Shown: positions 43,479 through 51,748 of the stretch, one piece after another
Layout of the letters: every line of letters begins with the position of its first letter
How positions within the stretch are numbered: position 1 is the first letter of the stretch
Source of the DNA: Cystobacter fuscus
GTDB lineage: Bacteria > Myxococcota > Myxococcia > Myxococcales > Myxococcaceae
Assembly (NCBI RefSeq): GCF_002305875.1
Contig: NZ_CP022098.1
Span: 9,548,001 to 9,612,000, forward strand
Reading direction: 5' to 3'
DNA: 64,000 nt
Notes under the pieces: generated by a model
What the model was told of the DNA's origin: nothing
Database searches by the model: none
What the model saw: only the letters and a program-made list of their open reading frames with translations
Made by a program: the position numbers and the translations under genes

Positions 43479-45275
43479 TCAGCTGCCCACCCTGAACTTC
43501 CGCATCCAGAGCCCGAAGCAGAGAATGCGCCAGAGCAACATCAGGACTTCCTTGTCCGCCCGGGCGGGTTCCCGGGCCAGGTACTCCACGGCCCGTACGT
43601 CGAACAACTCCGGCCGCTCGCGGACCACCTCCAACACCCCCTCTTTCAAGCCCTTGCCCGCTCCTCCCCTGAACCATCCCTCTTCCAGGGAGGAGTAGCT
43701 CCCCTTCCCATAGGGCTTGATGATGATGGGCGGGAGCAGGTGTTGCATCGCGCGGCGCAGCAGGTACTTCGTCTCGTCTCCGATGATCTTGTACGCGCCG
43801 CCCAACCCGATGCAGAAATCCACCACACGGTGATCCATGAAGGGCACGTGGGTCTCCACCCCATGCGCCATGCCAATCCGATCGTTGTGCCTCATCATCA
43901 TGGGCAGATCGCCGTGGAACACCCGGTAGCCGCAGAGTTCTCCGAGGTTGAAGCTCCGAGGGTTGGGCTCGAAGGCGGGGAGGCGCGCGGCCCGTTCCCG
44001 CAGGTCCGCCGTGAGCCAGGAGTACCGCTCCCTCCCGTCGAGCAACTCCGCCACCGGCAGGGAGGATCTCGAGGAGAGGCCCGCGCTGGCCCCGGCGCCC
44101 TGTCGGTGGAGATCGTCCTGGTGCGCCCGCACCATGCTCATGTAGCCGGCGAGCAGCTCATCGGAGCCCTGGCCGTCCAGGGTGGAACGAATACCCAGTT
44201 CTTCCGCCTGCTCGAAGAGCATCCATTGGGCGGCCAGACTCGCGCGGCCAAAGGGCTCGTCCATGTGCCACACGAGGGGGTCGAGCACATTCATGGCATC
44301 CTCGCCATGACAGTGACTCCGATGGTGGATGGCCCCCGTGCTCTCGAGCACCGCCTTCAGCAGGTGCGGCTCGTCGTACAAGGGGTCATCGAAGTAGGCC
44401 TTGAAGGTCACGAGCCTGTCCGCGGCGGACCCGGACCGCTCGAGCTCGGAGGTCAGCAGGGCGGCGATGGCGGAGCTGTCCAGCCCGCCTGAAAGACAGA
44501 GGCCCCTGGGCCCCGGCTGCGCCCAGCGCACACGAACCGCGTCGAGGAGCAGGTCTCGGAACCGCTCCACCGCCTCCGGCTCCTCCAGGCGAAGACTACC
44601 TGGCTCGGGAAGCTCGTACCACCTTCGCAATGGCGGAAGGGTCTCCGTGCAGCGCCACTGCTTCAAATCGAGTTGCAGACAGGTGCTTCCCGGGACACGC
44701 AGCACGTCCTGGAAGAGCGTTTCGTCGGAGTGGTCCGTCAAGCCCGCGACGAGGAACTCGAGGCCCGCCCGGGCATTCAACCGGACGTCCATCCCCCGCA
44801 TCGGTAGGAATTGCTTGATCTCCGAGGCGAACGCGAGGACCCTCGGACCCTTGTAGATGTAGAGGGGTTTGAGGCCGAAGCGATCCCGCGCGGCGAAGAG
44901 ACGCTTCTCCACGTCGTCCCAGATGACCAGGGCGAACATTCCGTTGACGCGAGAGAGACACTCGGCCCCCCATCTGGAAAAGAGGGCGGTCATGAGCTCG
45001 GAGTCGTCGAGCGTCGCTCCTGGAGGCACCTCGACCAGGCGGGACAACTCCTCGCGATTGTAGAGACAACCATCGAAGACGGTATGGAAGCGTCCGCGCC
45101 ACGGCTCCCTTCCCGTCTCCTCACGGGGCGCGGCATGGGCGCATTGCCACAGATGCACGGCTCCCGCCGGCGATTCGAAGACGTGCGGGCCGGACGAAAC
45201 CGGGCCCCGGTGGGCAAGGACGCGAGACATCCCTTCAGGGGGCTCGACGGCGACGGATACCCAGATGCCTCTCAT
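43479..45275 (-). CDS. Asparagine synthetase-like ligase, no glutaminase Cys
   Basis: 598 residues from the ATG at 45275. The two domains of class II asparagine synthetases are present: an N-terminal Ntn-type domain (1-200) with FALVIWD and LFAARDRFGLKPLY, and a C-terminal ATP-pyrophosphatase domain with SGGLDSS (262-268) and GQGSDELLAGY. Residue 2, the nucleophilic Cys in MCGI of AsnB, is Arg here (MRGIW), and the N-G of the glutamine pocket is D-G (FDGCLYN). So glutamine hydrolysis should be lost while acyl-adenylate chemistry remains. Beta-lactam synthetase and lasso cyclases (McjC) show the same loss and use an amine inside the substrate. It lies in the operon with a 59-residue peptide. 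Confidence 0.9.
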   Translation of the reverse strand: MRGIWVSVAVEPPEGMSRVLAHRGPVSSGPHVFESPAGAVHLWQCAHAAPREETGREPWRGRFHTVFDGCLYNREELSRLVEVPPGATLDDSELMTALFSRWGAECLSRVNGMFALVIWDDVEKRLFAARDRFGLKPLYIYKGPRVLAFASEIKQFLPMRGMDVRLNARAGLEFLVAGLTDHSDETLFQDVLRVPGSTCLQLDLKQWRCTETLPPLRRWYELPEPGSLRLEEPEAVERFRDLLLDAVRVRWAQPGPRGLCLSGGLDSSAIAALLTSELERSGSAADRLVTFKAYFDDPLYDEPHLLKAVLESTGAIHHRSHCHGEDAMNVLDPLVWHMDEPFGRASLAAQWMLFEQAEELGIRSTLDGQGSDELLAGYMSMVRAHQDDLHRQGAGASAGLSSRSSLPVAELLDGRERYSWLTADLRERAARLPAFEPNPRSFNLGELCGYRVFHGDLPMMMRHNDRIGMAHGVETHVPFMDHRVVDFCIGLGGAYKIIGDETKYLLRRAMQHLLPPIIIKPYGKGSYSSLEEGWFRGGAGKGLKEGVLEVVRERPELFDVRAVEYLAREPARADKEVLMLLWRILCFGLWMRKFRVGS

Positions 45276-45477
45276 TGGCAACACCCGCTCCCGGACGCCT
45301 GTCGTCACATTCCCGCATGTGCAGTCCAAGCAGGCGTCGAATTCTCGGACGTGCGGTACACCAAGACCTGCAGTCAACTGGTGGAGCGGAGTCACGACGA
45401 CGGCCCCGCGTCGGCCACGGAGGGTACCCACCTGCGGAGGGGGGTACCCTCCTGGCCTGGCGCGGCGACGGGGCCCG

Positions 45478-45786
45478 CTAGCGGAGCGTCGACGCGACCC
45501 GCTGGGTGGTCCGCACGAAGTCCTGCCAGTGGGTCACCGCGATGACCTCGGTCGTGCACTCGCCGAGCTCACCAATGATCTCCGCCGCCCGCTGCGCCTC
45601 CTTCTCGTCATCCGTCTCGACGACGTCGAGGGAATCGTAGGGGCCCCCATGGAATGCGAGCTTGAGGGTGCACCTGAGCTGGGGAAGCTCCTTGAGGGTC
45701 TTCTCCCGTACCGACTGCGCGCGCTGGGGCAACGAACGGAGGTCCGCGGCGTTCCTATATTTCGACAGGATGGCGTACTGAGGCAT
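45478..45786 (-). CDS. GYD-domain protein
   Basis: 102 residues, start with GGGAG before the ATG at 45786. The sequence follows the GYD pattern: MPQYAILSKY at strand 1, LAFHGGPYDSLDVVETDDEKEAQRAAEIIGELG, and a last strand TTEVIAVTHWQDF. GYD is a small ferredoxin-like alpha/beta fold of unknown role, often a dimer. It is between the HTTM gene (87 nt upstream) and the ligase gene (about 200 nt downstream) in the same direction. Confidence 0.8.
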   Translation of the reverse strand: MPQYAILSKYRNAADLRSLPQRAQSVREKTLKELPQLRCTLKLAFHGGPYDSLDVVETDDEKEAQRAAEIIGELGECTTEVIAVTHWQDFVRTTQRVASTLR

Positions 45787-45873
45787 GGGTCTCCCTTTCT
45801 TCGTGAAAAGCCACTTCTTCTGTCACACGTCTCGTGAAAGCACGGGCTGCGATACATCTCCCTCTGCTGCGAA

Positions 45874-47343
45874 TCAGAACAGTTGTCGCTCCTTTCCGTT
45901 GAGTACTGTTCCTTGTTCAGAATGAGGCGCCTCGGGGTCATCGGGCAGGATGAAGGGAAAGAAATTCACGGGAAGGCCACCACGGCTGCCCGGAAGCTTC
46001 CCACTCGTGTCGCCATCGACCTCGTGGCTTCCTTCCCGGTCCACGTAGCGGACGCGGAGGGGGTGACCCGGACTCATGGCGCGGGAAAGGCGAGAGAGCG
46101 ACTCGCGGAGGAAGTAGCGGGTATAGCGGTAAGCCTCGGGTTGGGACAGGACGCGATGCGCCAGGAGGGCCCCCGGGTCTCCCTGAAGGGTGGACACGGG
46201 AGGCAGCCCCTCGATGTGGGCGATCCGCACGTAGTCTGGCCCCTGGAAGAGCCGCCAGTTGCCAGGGATGAAGAGATGGCGCCACGGCTCGCAGCGGAGA
46301 TTGCTGAACATGGCGAAGCTGAACTCCGTCTTGAATCCCAGGTACGGCCCGAGACCGTTCACCAGGAACGCGGCCCACAACGTGAGCAACGTTCCCTGCT
46401 CGAGCGAGCCGAGCAGCGCCCAGCCCGGTACCTCCAATGAGCGCCAGGAGAGCATGCCGATTCCCAGCAACAGCAGCGCCGTTCCAGCGCCGAAACCCAA
46501 CTGGATGAGCCATGCGGGGGCACGCATCACGTAGGGACAGTGGCGGTTGGCATGACGAGGGGTCAGCACCCACACCACCAGGAGGCTGAAGCCACAGCTC
46601 GCCCCAATGACGAGGGGCGGCAGGGCGCGGACCTGGGCGGTGGCATCGAGAAGCGCCTGCTCCGGCACGAACGCCATCAACCCCGCGTACATCATCGACG
46701 AGAAGTTCACGATTCCCAGCAGGGCCATGCTGAAGTGGAACAGGACGCCCACTCCCAGCGCGAGGGGCCGCGTGGGTGGAAACAACAGCAGCAATGGCAG
46801 TGCTCCCTCCACGAGCACCGTTCCGTAGATGCCCACACCCCGCAAGAACCGGATGAGCCCCGGGCTGTGCACGCCGCGATCCCAGCAGAGAAAGTCGACG
46901 AGCTGGGATGCACAACTCCGCTCGGGCGAGAAGTAATCCGCGTTCAGCTTGTGGAGGAACGCGAAGAAGTAGGTGAGGACGATGAGGCCCTGGACGCCGA
47001 GGGACACGAAGGTCTCCATCTGCTCGACACCTCGCGCGAGACAGAGCGTCAACATCATGAACCAGGCCAGGATCAGGTGGTTCGAGAGCCGGAGCGAGTA
47101 GCTGGCGATGACCAGCGAGAGGAATCCGAGGCAGGTGAGCTGGAGCCATCCGGCCTGCGGCATGAACAGCAGCGCTCCACAGGTGGCCATGAGCCCCCCA
47201 TGCACCCAGGCATGGGCTCGCGGACCGAGGCGCAGACCGAACGTCGGAAGGAAGCAATTCGTCAGGTAGCCGAGGCCATCCCTGAAGATATACAGCGCCT
47301 CGTGGATGAGGATGGCGCCAGCAAGCATCCGGGTGAGGAGCAC
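45874..47343 (-). CDS. HTTM-like polytopic membrane protein
   Basis: 489 residues from a GTG at 47343 (GGAG upstream; TTG 47346 and ATG 47328 are alternatives). About ten to twelve hydrophobic segments fill the first ~380 residues. Shared HTTM-like signals include YFFAFLHKLNADYF followed by a cluster SPERSCAS, and YLGFKTEFSFAMFSNLR then WRHLFIP. A soluble C-terminal region of ~110 residues follows. SdpB, which helps process the SdpC peptide toxin, is also HTTM, so membrane-linked peptide processing has precedent. Here the gene is in a peptide-headed operon, just after the ferritin-like gene (30 nt). Confidence 0.8.
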   Translation of the reverse strand: MLLTRMLAGAILIHEALYIFRDGLGYLTNCFLPTFGLRLGPRAHAWVHGGLMATCGALLFMPQAGWLQLTCLGFLSLVIASYSLRLSNHLILAWFMMLTLCLARGVEQMETFVSLGVQGLIVLTYFFAFLHKLNADYFSPERSCASQLVDFLCWDRGVHSPGLIRFLRGVGIYGTVLVEGALPLLLLFPPTRPLALGVGVLFHFSMALLGIVNFSSMMYAGLMAFVPEQALLDATAQVRALPPLVIGASCGFSLLVVWVLTPRHANRHCPYVMRAPAWLIQLGFGAGTALLLLGIGMLSWRSLEVPGWALLGSLEQGTLLTLWAAFLVNGLGPYLGFKTEFSFAMFSNLRCEPWRHLFIPGNWRLFQGPDYVRIAHIEGLPPVSTLQGDPGALLAHRVLSQPEAYRYTRYFLRESLSRLSRAMSPGHPLRVRYVDREGSHEVDGDTSGKLPGSRGGLPVNFFPFILPDDPEAPHSEQGTVLNGKERQLF

Positions 47344-47373
47344 CAATGGATTCTCCGGGGCAGGAAGCCTGGG

Positions 47374-48132
47374 CTAGGCGCCATCGAAGGTGAGCGCCTC
47401 GAGCTCCTTCATCGTGAGGACGCAGAACTGCTCGAGCCTGCTGAAGAGCATGTCGCGGACGAGCTCCTCGGAGCCGTCGCGCGCCATGGCCTCCATCGCC
47501 TGCGCGGTGTAGGCGATGTGCCGTGTTTCATCCGAGGTGATGACGTCGAGCACTCCCTTGATGCGGGCATGTTGCTCCGGGGGACTGTGGCGCATGAGCA
47601 TCGGATACAGCAGGAGCTGATGGACCCGCGTGCGGATCTCCCCGATGTTCATCTGCACCAGCGCATCCAGGGTGAGCACTGGCTCCTCGGTGACCGCGCC
47701 TCGCTCTGGATGCTCGCGAACCGAGTAGCGCGGCGAAATGGCATCCAACTGCGCCTGGACATCCTCACCCGCACAGCCCGGGAACGCCAGACCGAGCATC
47801 GCGATGTAATAGCGGGCGTGGTTGGACTCGTCGATCGCATGGCGACGCACCTGCTCGGCGATGACCGGCGACTCGATGAGACCCGCCATCCGCCACAACA
47901 TGCGGGCCCCCTCGGCCTCCTTTTCCGCATTGGTGACCAGGGACCTCGCGAGCCAGGAGGGATCGGCTGCCTGCTCCCGGTAGGCCTCACCATACCAGCG
48001 CTTGCCGAAGGGCGGCGCGCACGCCTCGAAGGAGGCACACAGGAGCCGCTCATAGCTGGCCAGACCCCTGGCTCCGCTCGCTCTCAGGGCCTCGATGGTC
48101 AATTCCGCAATCACATTGGAGCTGGAACCCAT
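47374..48132 (-). CDS. Ferritin-like diiron oxidase-type protein
   Basis: 252 residues from the ATG at 48132 (GGAG upstream). All-helical. The likely metal set is E72 or E74 (EKEAEGA), E102-x-x-H105 (DESNH), a glutamate in MNIGEIRTR near residue 165, and E202-x-x-H205 (DETRH), so two E-x-x-H motifs in the right helices. The layout is close to diiron oxygenases and to ferritin-like proteins frequent in myxobacteria. It is second in the peptide operon, with 111 nt after the peptide stop, and could oxidise the peptide. A related but broken gene pair is at 12 kb. Confidence 0.85.
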   Translation of the reverse strand: MGSSSNVIAELTIEALRASGARGLASYERLLCASFEACAPPFGKRWYGEAYREQAADPSWLARSLVTNAEKEAEGARMLWRMAGLIESPVIAEQVRRHAIDESNHARYYIAMLGLAFPGCAGEDVQAQLDAISPRYSVREHPERGAVTEEPVLTLDALVQMNIGEIRTRVHQLLLYPMLMRHSPPEQHARIKGVLDVITSDETRHIAYTAQAMEAMARDGSEELVRDMLFSRLEQFCVLTMKELEALTFDGA

Positions 48133-48243
48133 GCGACTCGCTCTCCAGGGGCCGGGGCGGATGGCGGGAGCCATCCGCCCTCGTTGATTCGTTACCCGCG
48201 AAAGCCGGACCCGGCCGACGAGGGCGCTCTCTCGCCAGACTTC

Positions 48244-48423
48244 CTAGCGCTTTGGTACCCTGCACTCATCGAAGGGGCAGTTCCAGGCCACGAAGTTGTC
48301 CTGCCGCTTCGTGCCAATGTCTCCCTGCGTCAGCTTGACCTTCGCGGCCAAGGCGGAGTTTGCCTTCGTCACCTCGCTCCCACGAATGGGCTCGAAGGTG
48401 ATTGAGTCCTTGTCGACCGCCAT
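48244..48423 (-). CDS. 59-residue candidate precursor peptide
   Basis: The ATG at 48423 has GGGGG 7 nt upstream. The product has a charged leader-like part with FEPIRG and a C-terminal part with two Cys (49, 54) in NCPFDEC. In the second half LTQ precedes GDIGTKRQD: Thr32 is two residues before Gly34, and Asp42 is the ninth residue from that Gly. This is the lasso-peptide rule (Thr at -2, Gly1, Asp/Glu at 7-9). The core would be 26 residues. It is first in the operon with a glutaminase-dead asparagine synthetase. The leader lacks the usual YxxPxLxxxG element except for FEP, so the match is partial. Confidence 0.7.
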   Translation of the reverse strand: MAVDKDSITFEPIRGSEVTKANSALAAKVKLTQGDIGTKRQDNFVAWNCPFDECRVPKR

Positions 48424-48450
48424 GCTCGACCCCCATTTTGTTGGATTTAT

Positions 48451-48480
48451 TGCTATCCGCTCGAAGTGAACTGGATAGCA
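48451..48480. promoter_or_regulatory. Inverted-repeat operator in divergent promoter
   Basis: TGCTATCC and GGATAGCA are perfect 8-bp arms with 14 nt between. They are centred 43 nt upstream of the peptide gene and 78 nt upstream of the MmgE/PrpD gene, in the only promoter region of the locus. No regulator gene is in the cluster, so the factor is unknown. Confidence 0.7.
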
Positions 48481-48542
48481 CTGGCAGTATATGCGCTCAA
48501 TCATCCAGGTCAAGACATGGACGTCGTCTTTTGAGGCATGAG

Positions 48543-49922
48543 ATGGAACTCCAGCTCGCGGAACATGTCGTCCACACTCGGTACGAGGCGCTCGGAGAGG
48601 CAGTCATTTACTCAACAAAGAGCTTCATCCTCGACACGCTGGGAGTGTCATTCGCCGGGGCGCGCGTCGCGGCGGTTCAACCCCTGCTGGAGTATGTGCT
48701 GGAACAAGGCGGCCGTGGTGAAAGTACGATACTGGGCAATGGCACCCGGGTGGCCGCGGAGCAGGCCGCGCTCATCAACGGGACGCTGGCCCACGTATTG
48801 GACTACGACGAGACCCACGTGGCGGCGAACGTCCACGCCAACGCGACCGTGTTTCCCGCCGCCCTCGCGGTGGCGGAGCAGCGGGGGCGTGTCTCGGGAC
48901 GCGAACTCCTGACGGCCATCGCGCTGGGGGTGGACCTCACCTGTCGCCTGGGAGTCGCCGCCCGAGAGGGAATGAACGAGGGGTGGTGGCCCACCTCCTT
49001 GTTCGGAACATTCGGGGCGGCGGCGGCCACGGCCCGGCTGCTCGGACTCGATGTGCGCGGGGTTCGTCAGACGCTAGGGCTTGCCTATGCGCAGGCCATG
49101 GGCAACCGGCAGGCGTTGCTCGATGGGGGGGCCGCCAAATACTTGCAGTGCGGCCTCGCGGCTCGGGCGGCGGTCACCGCCGGGCACCTCGCCCGGGCTG
49201 GTTTCACCGGTGCGACCCGCTTCCTCTCGGGTCCGTTTGGATTGTCCGCGCTGTACACCGGTGGGGCCTTCAGCGAAGCCATCCTCCTCGATGGCCTGGG
49301 TCGGCGATTCCTCGGTACCGAGCTCATCTGCAAGCTCCACCCGTGTTGCAGTGCGGCGCAGGCGCCGCTCCAGGCCGCTCTCGAACTGATGCGTGACCAT
49401 CCGATCGACGCCCGGCGGCTGGCCGGAATCCGCGTTCTCGCGCCTCGGGAAGTGGCCGAGCAGCTCGGCCGCCCCCATGAGGTGGGAAGCACCCGAATCC
49501 AGCTCCAGGTCAACCTGCCCTATCTCGTTGCGGCCGCCATGGTGCGGAGGCGCTTCACCCTCCAGGATCTCGAGGAGGATGCTCTCCAGGACGACCCGGA
49601 AGTGCTCCAACTCGCCAGGCGAGTGACGGTCGAGGCGTCGAGCCCCTCGGGACCGCGCGGTGCGGAGCTGCCAGTCACGGTCGAACTCATGGCCAGGGAT
49701 GGAACACGCTGGCAGCGGACCCTGGAAGTTCAGGCGGGGGACCCATCCCGTCCGGATCTCCGTGAGCGCATCCTGGACAAGTTCCGATCCTGCCTTCGTC
49801 AGGGTGGAGAGGAGGCGCCGCGGGCACGGAGCGAGCAGCTCATCGAGAGGATTCTCCACCTGGAAGAGCTGGAGACACTGGACTGCCTCACCGAAGCGTT
49901 CGGAGCAAGGAGCAAGACATGA
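48543..49922 (+). CDS. MmgE/PrpD-family protein
   Basis: 459 residues from the ATG at 48543 (GAGG upstream). The all-helical N-terminal domain has DTLGVSFAGAR, ALINGTLAHVLDYDETHVAANVHANATVFPAALAVAEQ and the conserved DG-A-A-K-Y-L patch; the C-terminal lid has LKLHPCCSAAQAPLQA. The family contains 2-methylcitrate dehydratase (PrpD) and cis-aconitate decarboxylase. The proposed active-site D-E-T-H and K-L-H-PCC residues are present. The rest of the methylcitrate cycle is absent, so a private dehydratase/decarboxylase role is more likely. It overlaps the thiamine-diphosphate enzyme (ATGA). Confidence 0.92.
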   Translation: MELQLAEHVVHTRYEALGEAVIYSTKSFILDTLGVSFAGARVAAVQPLLEYVLEQGGRGESTILGNGTRVAAEQAALINGTLAHVLDYDETHVAANVHANATVFPAALAVAEQRGRVSGRELLTAIALGVDLTCRLGVAAREGMNEGWWPTSLFGTFGAAAATARLLGLDVRGVRQTLGLAYAQAMGNRQALLDGGAAKYLQCGLAARAAVTAGHLARAGFTGATRFLSGPFGLSALYTGGAFSEAILLDGLGRRFLGTELICKLHPCCSAAQAPLQAALELMRDHPIDARRLAGIRVLAPREVAEQLGRPHEVGSTRIQLQVNLPYLVAAAMVRRRFTLQDLEEDALQDDPEVLQLARRVTVEASSPSGPRGAELPVTVELMARDGTRWQRTLEVQAGDPSRPDLRERILDKFRSCLRQGGEEAPRARSEQLIERILHLEELETLDCLTEAFGARSKT

Positions 49923-51559
49923 AGGTCGCTGACGCAATCGCGCGGATCCTCAAGGCGGAAGGTGTCGAATATCTGTTCGCCTATCCCATGAACCCCATCA
50001 TCGAGGCCGCCGCGAACGTGGACATCCGGCCGATCATCGTGAGGCAGGAGCGCACCGGTCTGCACATGGCCGACGCGTTCAGCCGCATGTCCTCTGGCCG
50101 GCGCATGGGTGTCTTCTGCATGCAGAACGGTCCGGGTTCGGAGAACGCCTTCGGCGGCGTGGCGCAGGCCTATGGGGAGTCGGTGCCGCTCGTCGTCTTG
50201 CCCATGGGTTATCCGCGCTCGCATTCCGGCGTGAATCCCAATTTCAGCTCGACGCTCAACTTCCACCACATCACCAAGTCGGCCGAGCAGGTCCTGGTGC
50301 CCCGGGTCATTCCCGAGGCCCTGCGCCGTGCCTTCTTCCAGGCGCGCAATGGCCGGCCCCGCCCGACGCTGGTCGAGATCCCGAGCGATCTGTTCAACGA
50401 GGAGGTGCCCGAGCCCTGGCACTACCGCCCGGCACCGGAAGTCCGCTCGGCACCGGACCCGGCCGCTGTCGAGCGCGTGGCCGGTGTCCTGGTCGACGCC
50501 GCGCGGCCCGTCATCTACGCCGGACAGGGCGTCCACTACGCGCGGGCCTGGGCCGAGTTGAGGGCGCTGGCCGAGTTGCTCGAGGCGCCGGTCATGACCA
50601 GCCTCGGAGGCAAGAGCGCGTTTCCGGAGAATCATCCGCTCTCCCTCGGTTCCGGTGGCCGAGCCGTTCCTCGCACGGTGCACGCGTTCCTGCAGAGCGC
50701 GGATACCCTCCTGGGAATCGGTTGCAGCTTCACGAGCACCAAGTTCGGGGTGAAGGTTCCGAAGGGCAAGACACTCATCCACGCCACGCTCGATCCCTCG
50801 GACATCCACAAGGACGTCGAAGCCGAGCACGCGCTCGCGGGTGATGCCCGCCTGACGCTCGAGGCGCTCGTGCAGGCAATCCGCCAGAGGCTGGGGGGGA
50901 AGCCGCGCGGCAGAGCCGGCGACGTCACACGGCGGATCGCCGCCGTCAAGGCAGAGTGGCTGGCGACGTGGAGGCCCAAGCTCACCAGCAACGCGGCGCC
51001 CCTGTCTCCCTACCGTGTCATCTGGGACCTGATGCACACGGTGGATGTCGCGAACACCGTCATCACGCACGACGCGGGCAGCCCGCGAGATCAGCTCTCG
51101 CCATTCTGGGAGAGCATCACGCCGCTCTCCTACATCGGCTGGGGAAAGACCACGCAACTGGGCTACGGCCTGGGGCTGGCGATGGGCGCTAAGTTGGCGA
51201 GACCCGACCAGCTCTGCATCAACATCTGGGGTGATGCGGCCATCGGCTTCACGGGCATGGACTTCGAGACGGCGGTCCGCGAGCGGATTCCAATCCTCTC
51301 GATCCTCCTCAACAACTCCTCCATGGCGCTCGAGATACCGGTCATGCCGGTCTCCACCCAGCGGTACCGGAGTACGGACATCTCCGGCAACTACGCCGAC
51401 CTGGCGAGGGCCCTCGGGGGCCATGGAGAGCGCGTGACGACCCCCGAGCAGATCATCCCCGCCATCCACCGCGGCATCGCCAGGACGCAAGACGGCGTGC
51501 CCGCACTGCTGGAATTCATCACCGCCCAGGAGACGGAGTTCTCGTCGTTCCAGGAATGA
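49919..51559 (+). CDS. Thiamine diphosphate-dependent enzyme (ALS/POX fold)
   Basis: 546 residues in three domains. The N-terminal domain has the conserved glutamate in RQERTGLHMADAFSR, which activates the cofactor; the middle domain has PARPVIYAGQG-like turns; the C-terminal domain has the ThDP motif GDAAIGFTGMDFETAVRERIPILSILLNN, that is GD-x(n)-NN. It resembles acetolactate synthase and decarboxylases. No small regulatory subunit is near, so a decarboxylase or carboligase rather than valine biosynthesis is likely. It is coupled to the MmgE/PrpD gene, so the two may act on the same 2-oxo or polycarboxylic acid. Confidence 0.92.
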   Translation: MKVADAIARILKAEGVEYLFAYPMNPIIEAAANVDIRPIIVRQERTGLHMADAFSRMSSGRRMGVFCMQNGPGSENAFGGVAQAYGESVPLVVLPMGYPRSHSGVNPNFSSTLNFHHITKSAEQVLVPRVIPEALRRAFFQARNGRPRPTLVEIPSDLFNEEVPEPWHYRPAPEVRSAPDPAAVERVAGVLVDAARPVIYAGQGVHYARAWAELRALAELLEAPVMTSLGGKSAFPENHPLSLGSGGRAVPRTVHAFLQSADTLLGIGCSFTSTKFGVKVPKGKTLIHATLDPSDIHKDVEAEHALAGDARLTLEALVQAIRQRLGGKPRGRAGDVTRRIAAVKAEWLATWRPKLTSNAAPLSPYRVIWDLMHTVDVANTVITHDAGSPRDQLSPFWESITPLSYIGWGKTTQLGYGLGLAMGAKLARPDQLCINIWGDAAIGFTGMDFETAVRERIPILSILLNNSSMALEIPVMPVSTQRYRSTDISGNYADLARALGGHGERVTTPEQIIPAIHRGIARTQDGVPALLEFITAQETEFSSFQE

Positions 51560-51644
51560 GCGGCTCGTGGGGCCCTCGGCCGGCGGGTGACGATTGGGAT
51601 GAAGGGCTCTGGGGCACCTGTCACTGCCCACTCGGCCTGCTCAG

Positions 51645-51670
51645 ACACCCTCCTTGGACACCCTCCTTGG
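51645..51670 (+). repeat. 13-bp tandem repeat (x2)
   Basis: ACACCCTCCTTGG occurs twice in tandem with no gap, just before the dispersed repeat copy B. Possible slippage product. Confidence 0.6.
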
Positions 51671-51679
51671 GGCTCTCTC

Positions 51680-51711
51680 CCCTCCACACCGCCCCCATCC
51701 CGCCTATGCGT
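51680..51711 (+). repeat. Dispersed 32-bp repeat, copy B
   Basis: This is the same as 22231-22262 except for one base. In frame it reads LHTAPIPPMRR, and sits in the convergent gap between the thiamine-diphosphate enzyme and CHAT genes. Confidence 0.7.
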
Positions 51712-51720
51712 CGTCGTCTA

Positions 51721-51739
51721 CTGGAAACGTTATTTCCAG
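51721..51739 (-). terminator. Hairpin after the CHAT gene
   Basis: CTGGAAA and TTTCCAG are perfect 7-bp arms with a 5-nt loop. The hairpin lies 10 nt beyond the CHAT gene stop on the minus strand. The following bases are not T-rich, so strength is uncertain. Confidence 0.4.
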
Positions 51740-51748
51740 ACGCGGCCT

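Noticed and set aside
43479-45431. Upstream start for the asparagine synthetase-like gene that could restore a Cys2
   Set aside because: The 52 extra residues lack similarity to the family, and the second residue would be Gly. The ATG at 45275 aligns with MCGI, with Arg in place of Cys.
48481-48493. Sigma-54 promoter (TGGC..GC) before MmgE/PrpD
   Set aside because: The GG to GC distance is 10, not 12.
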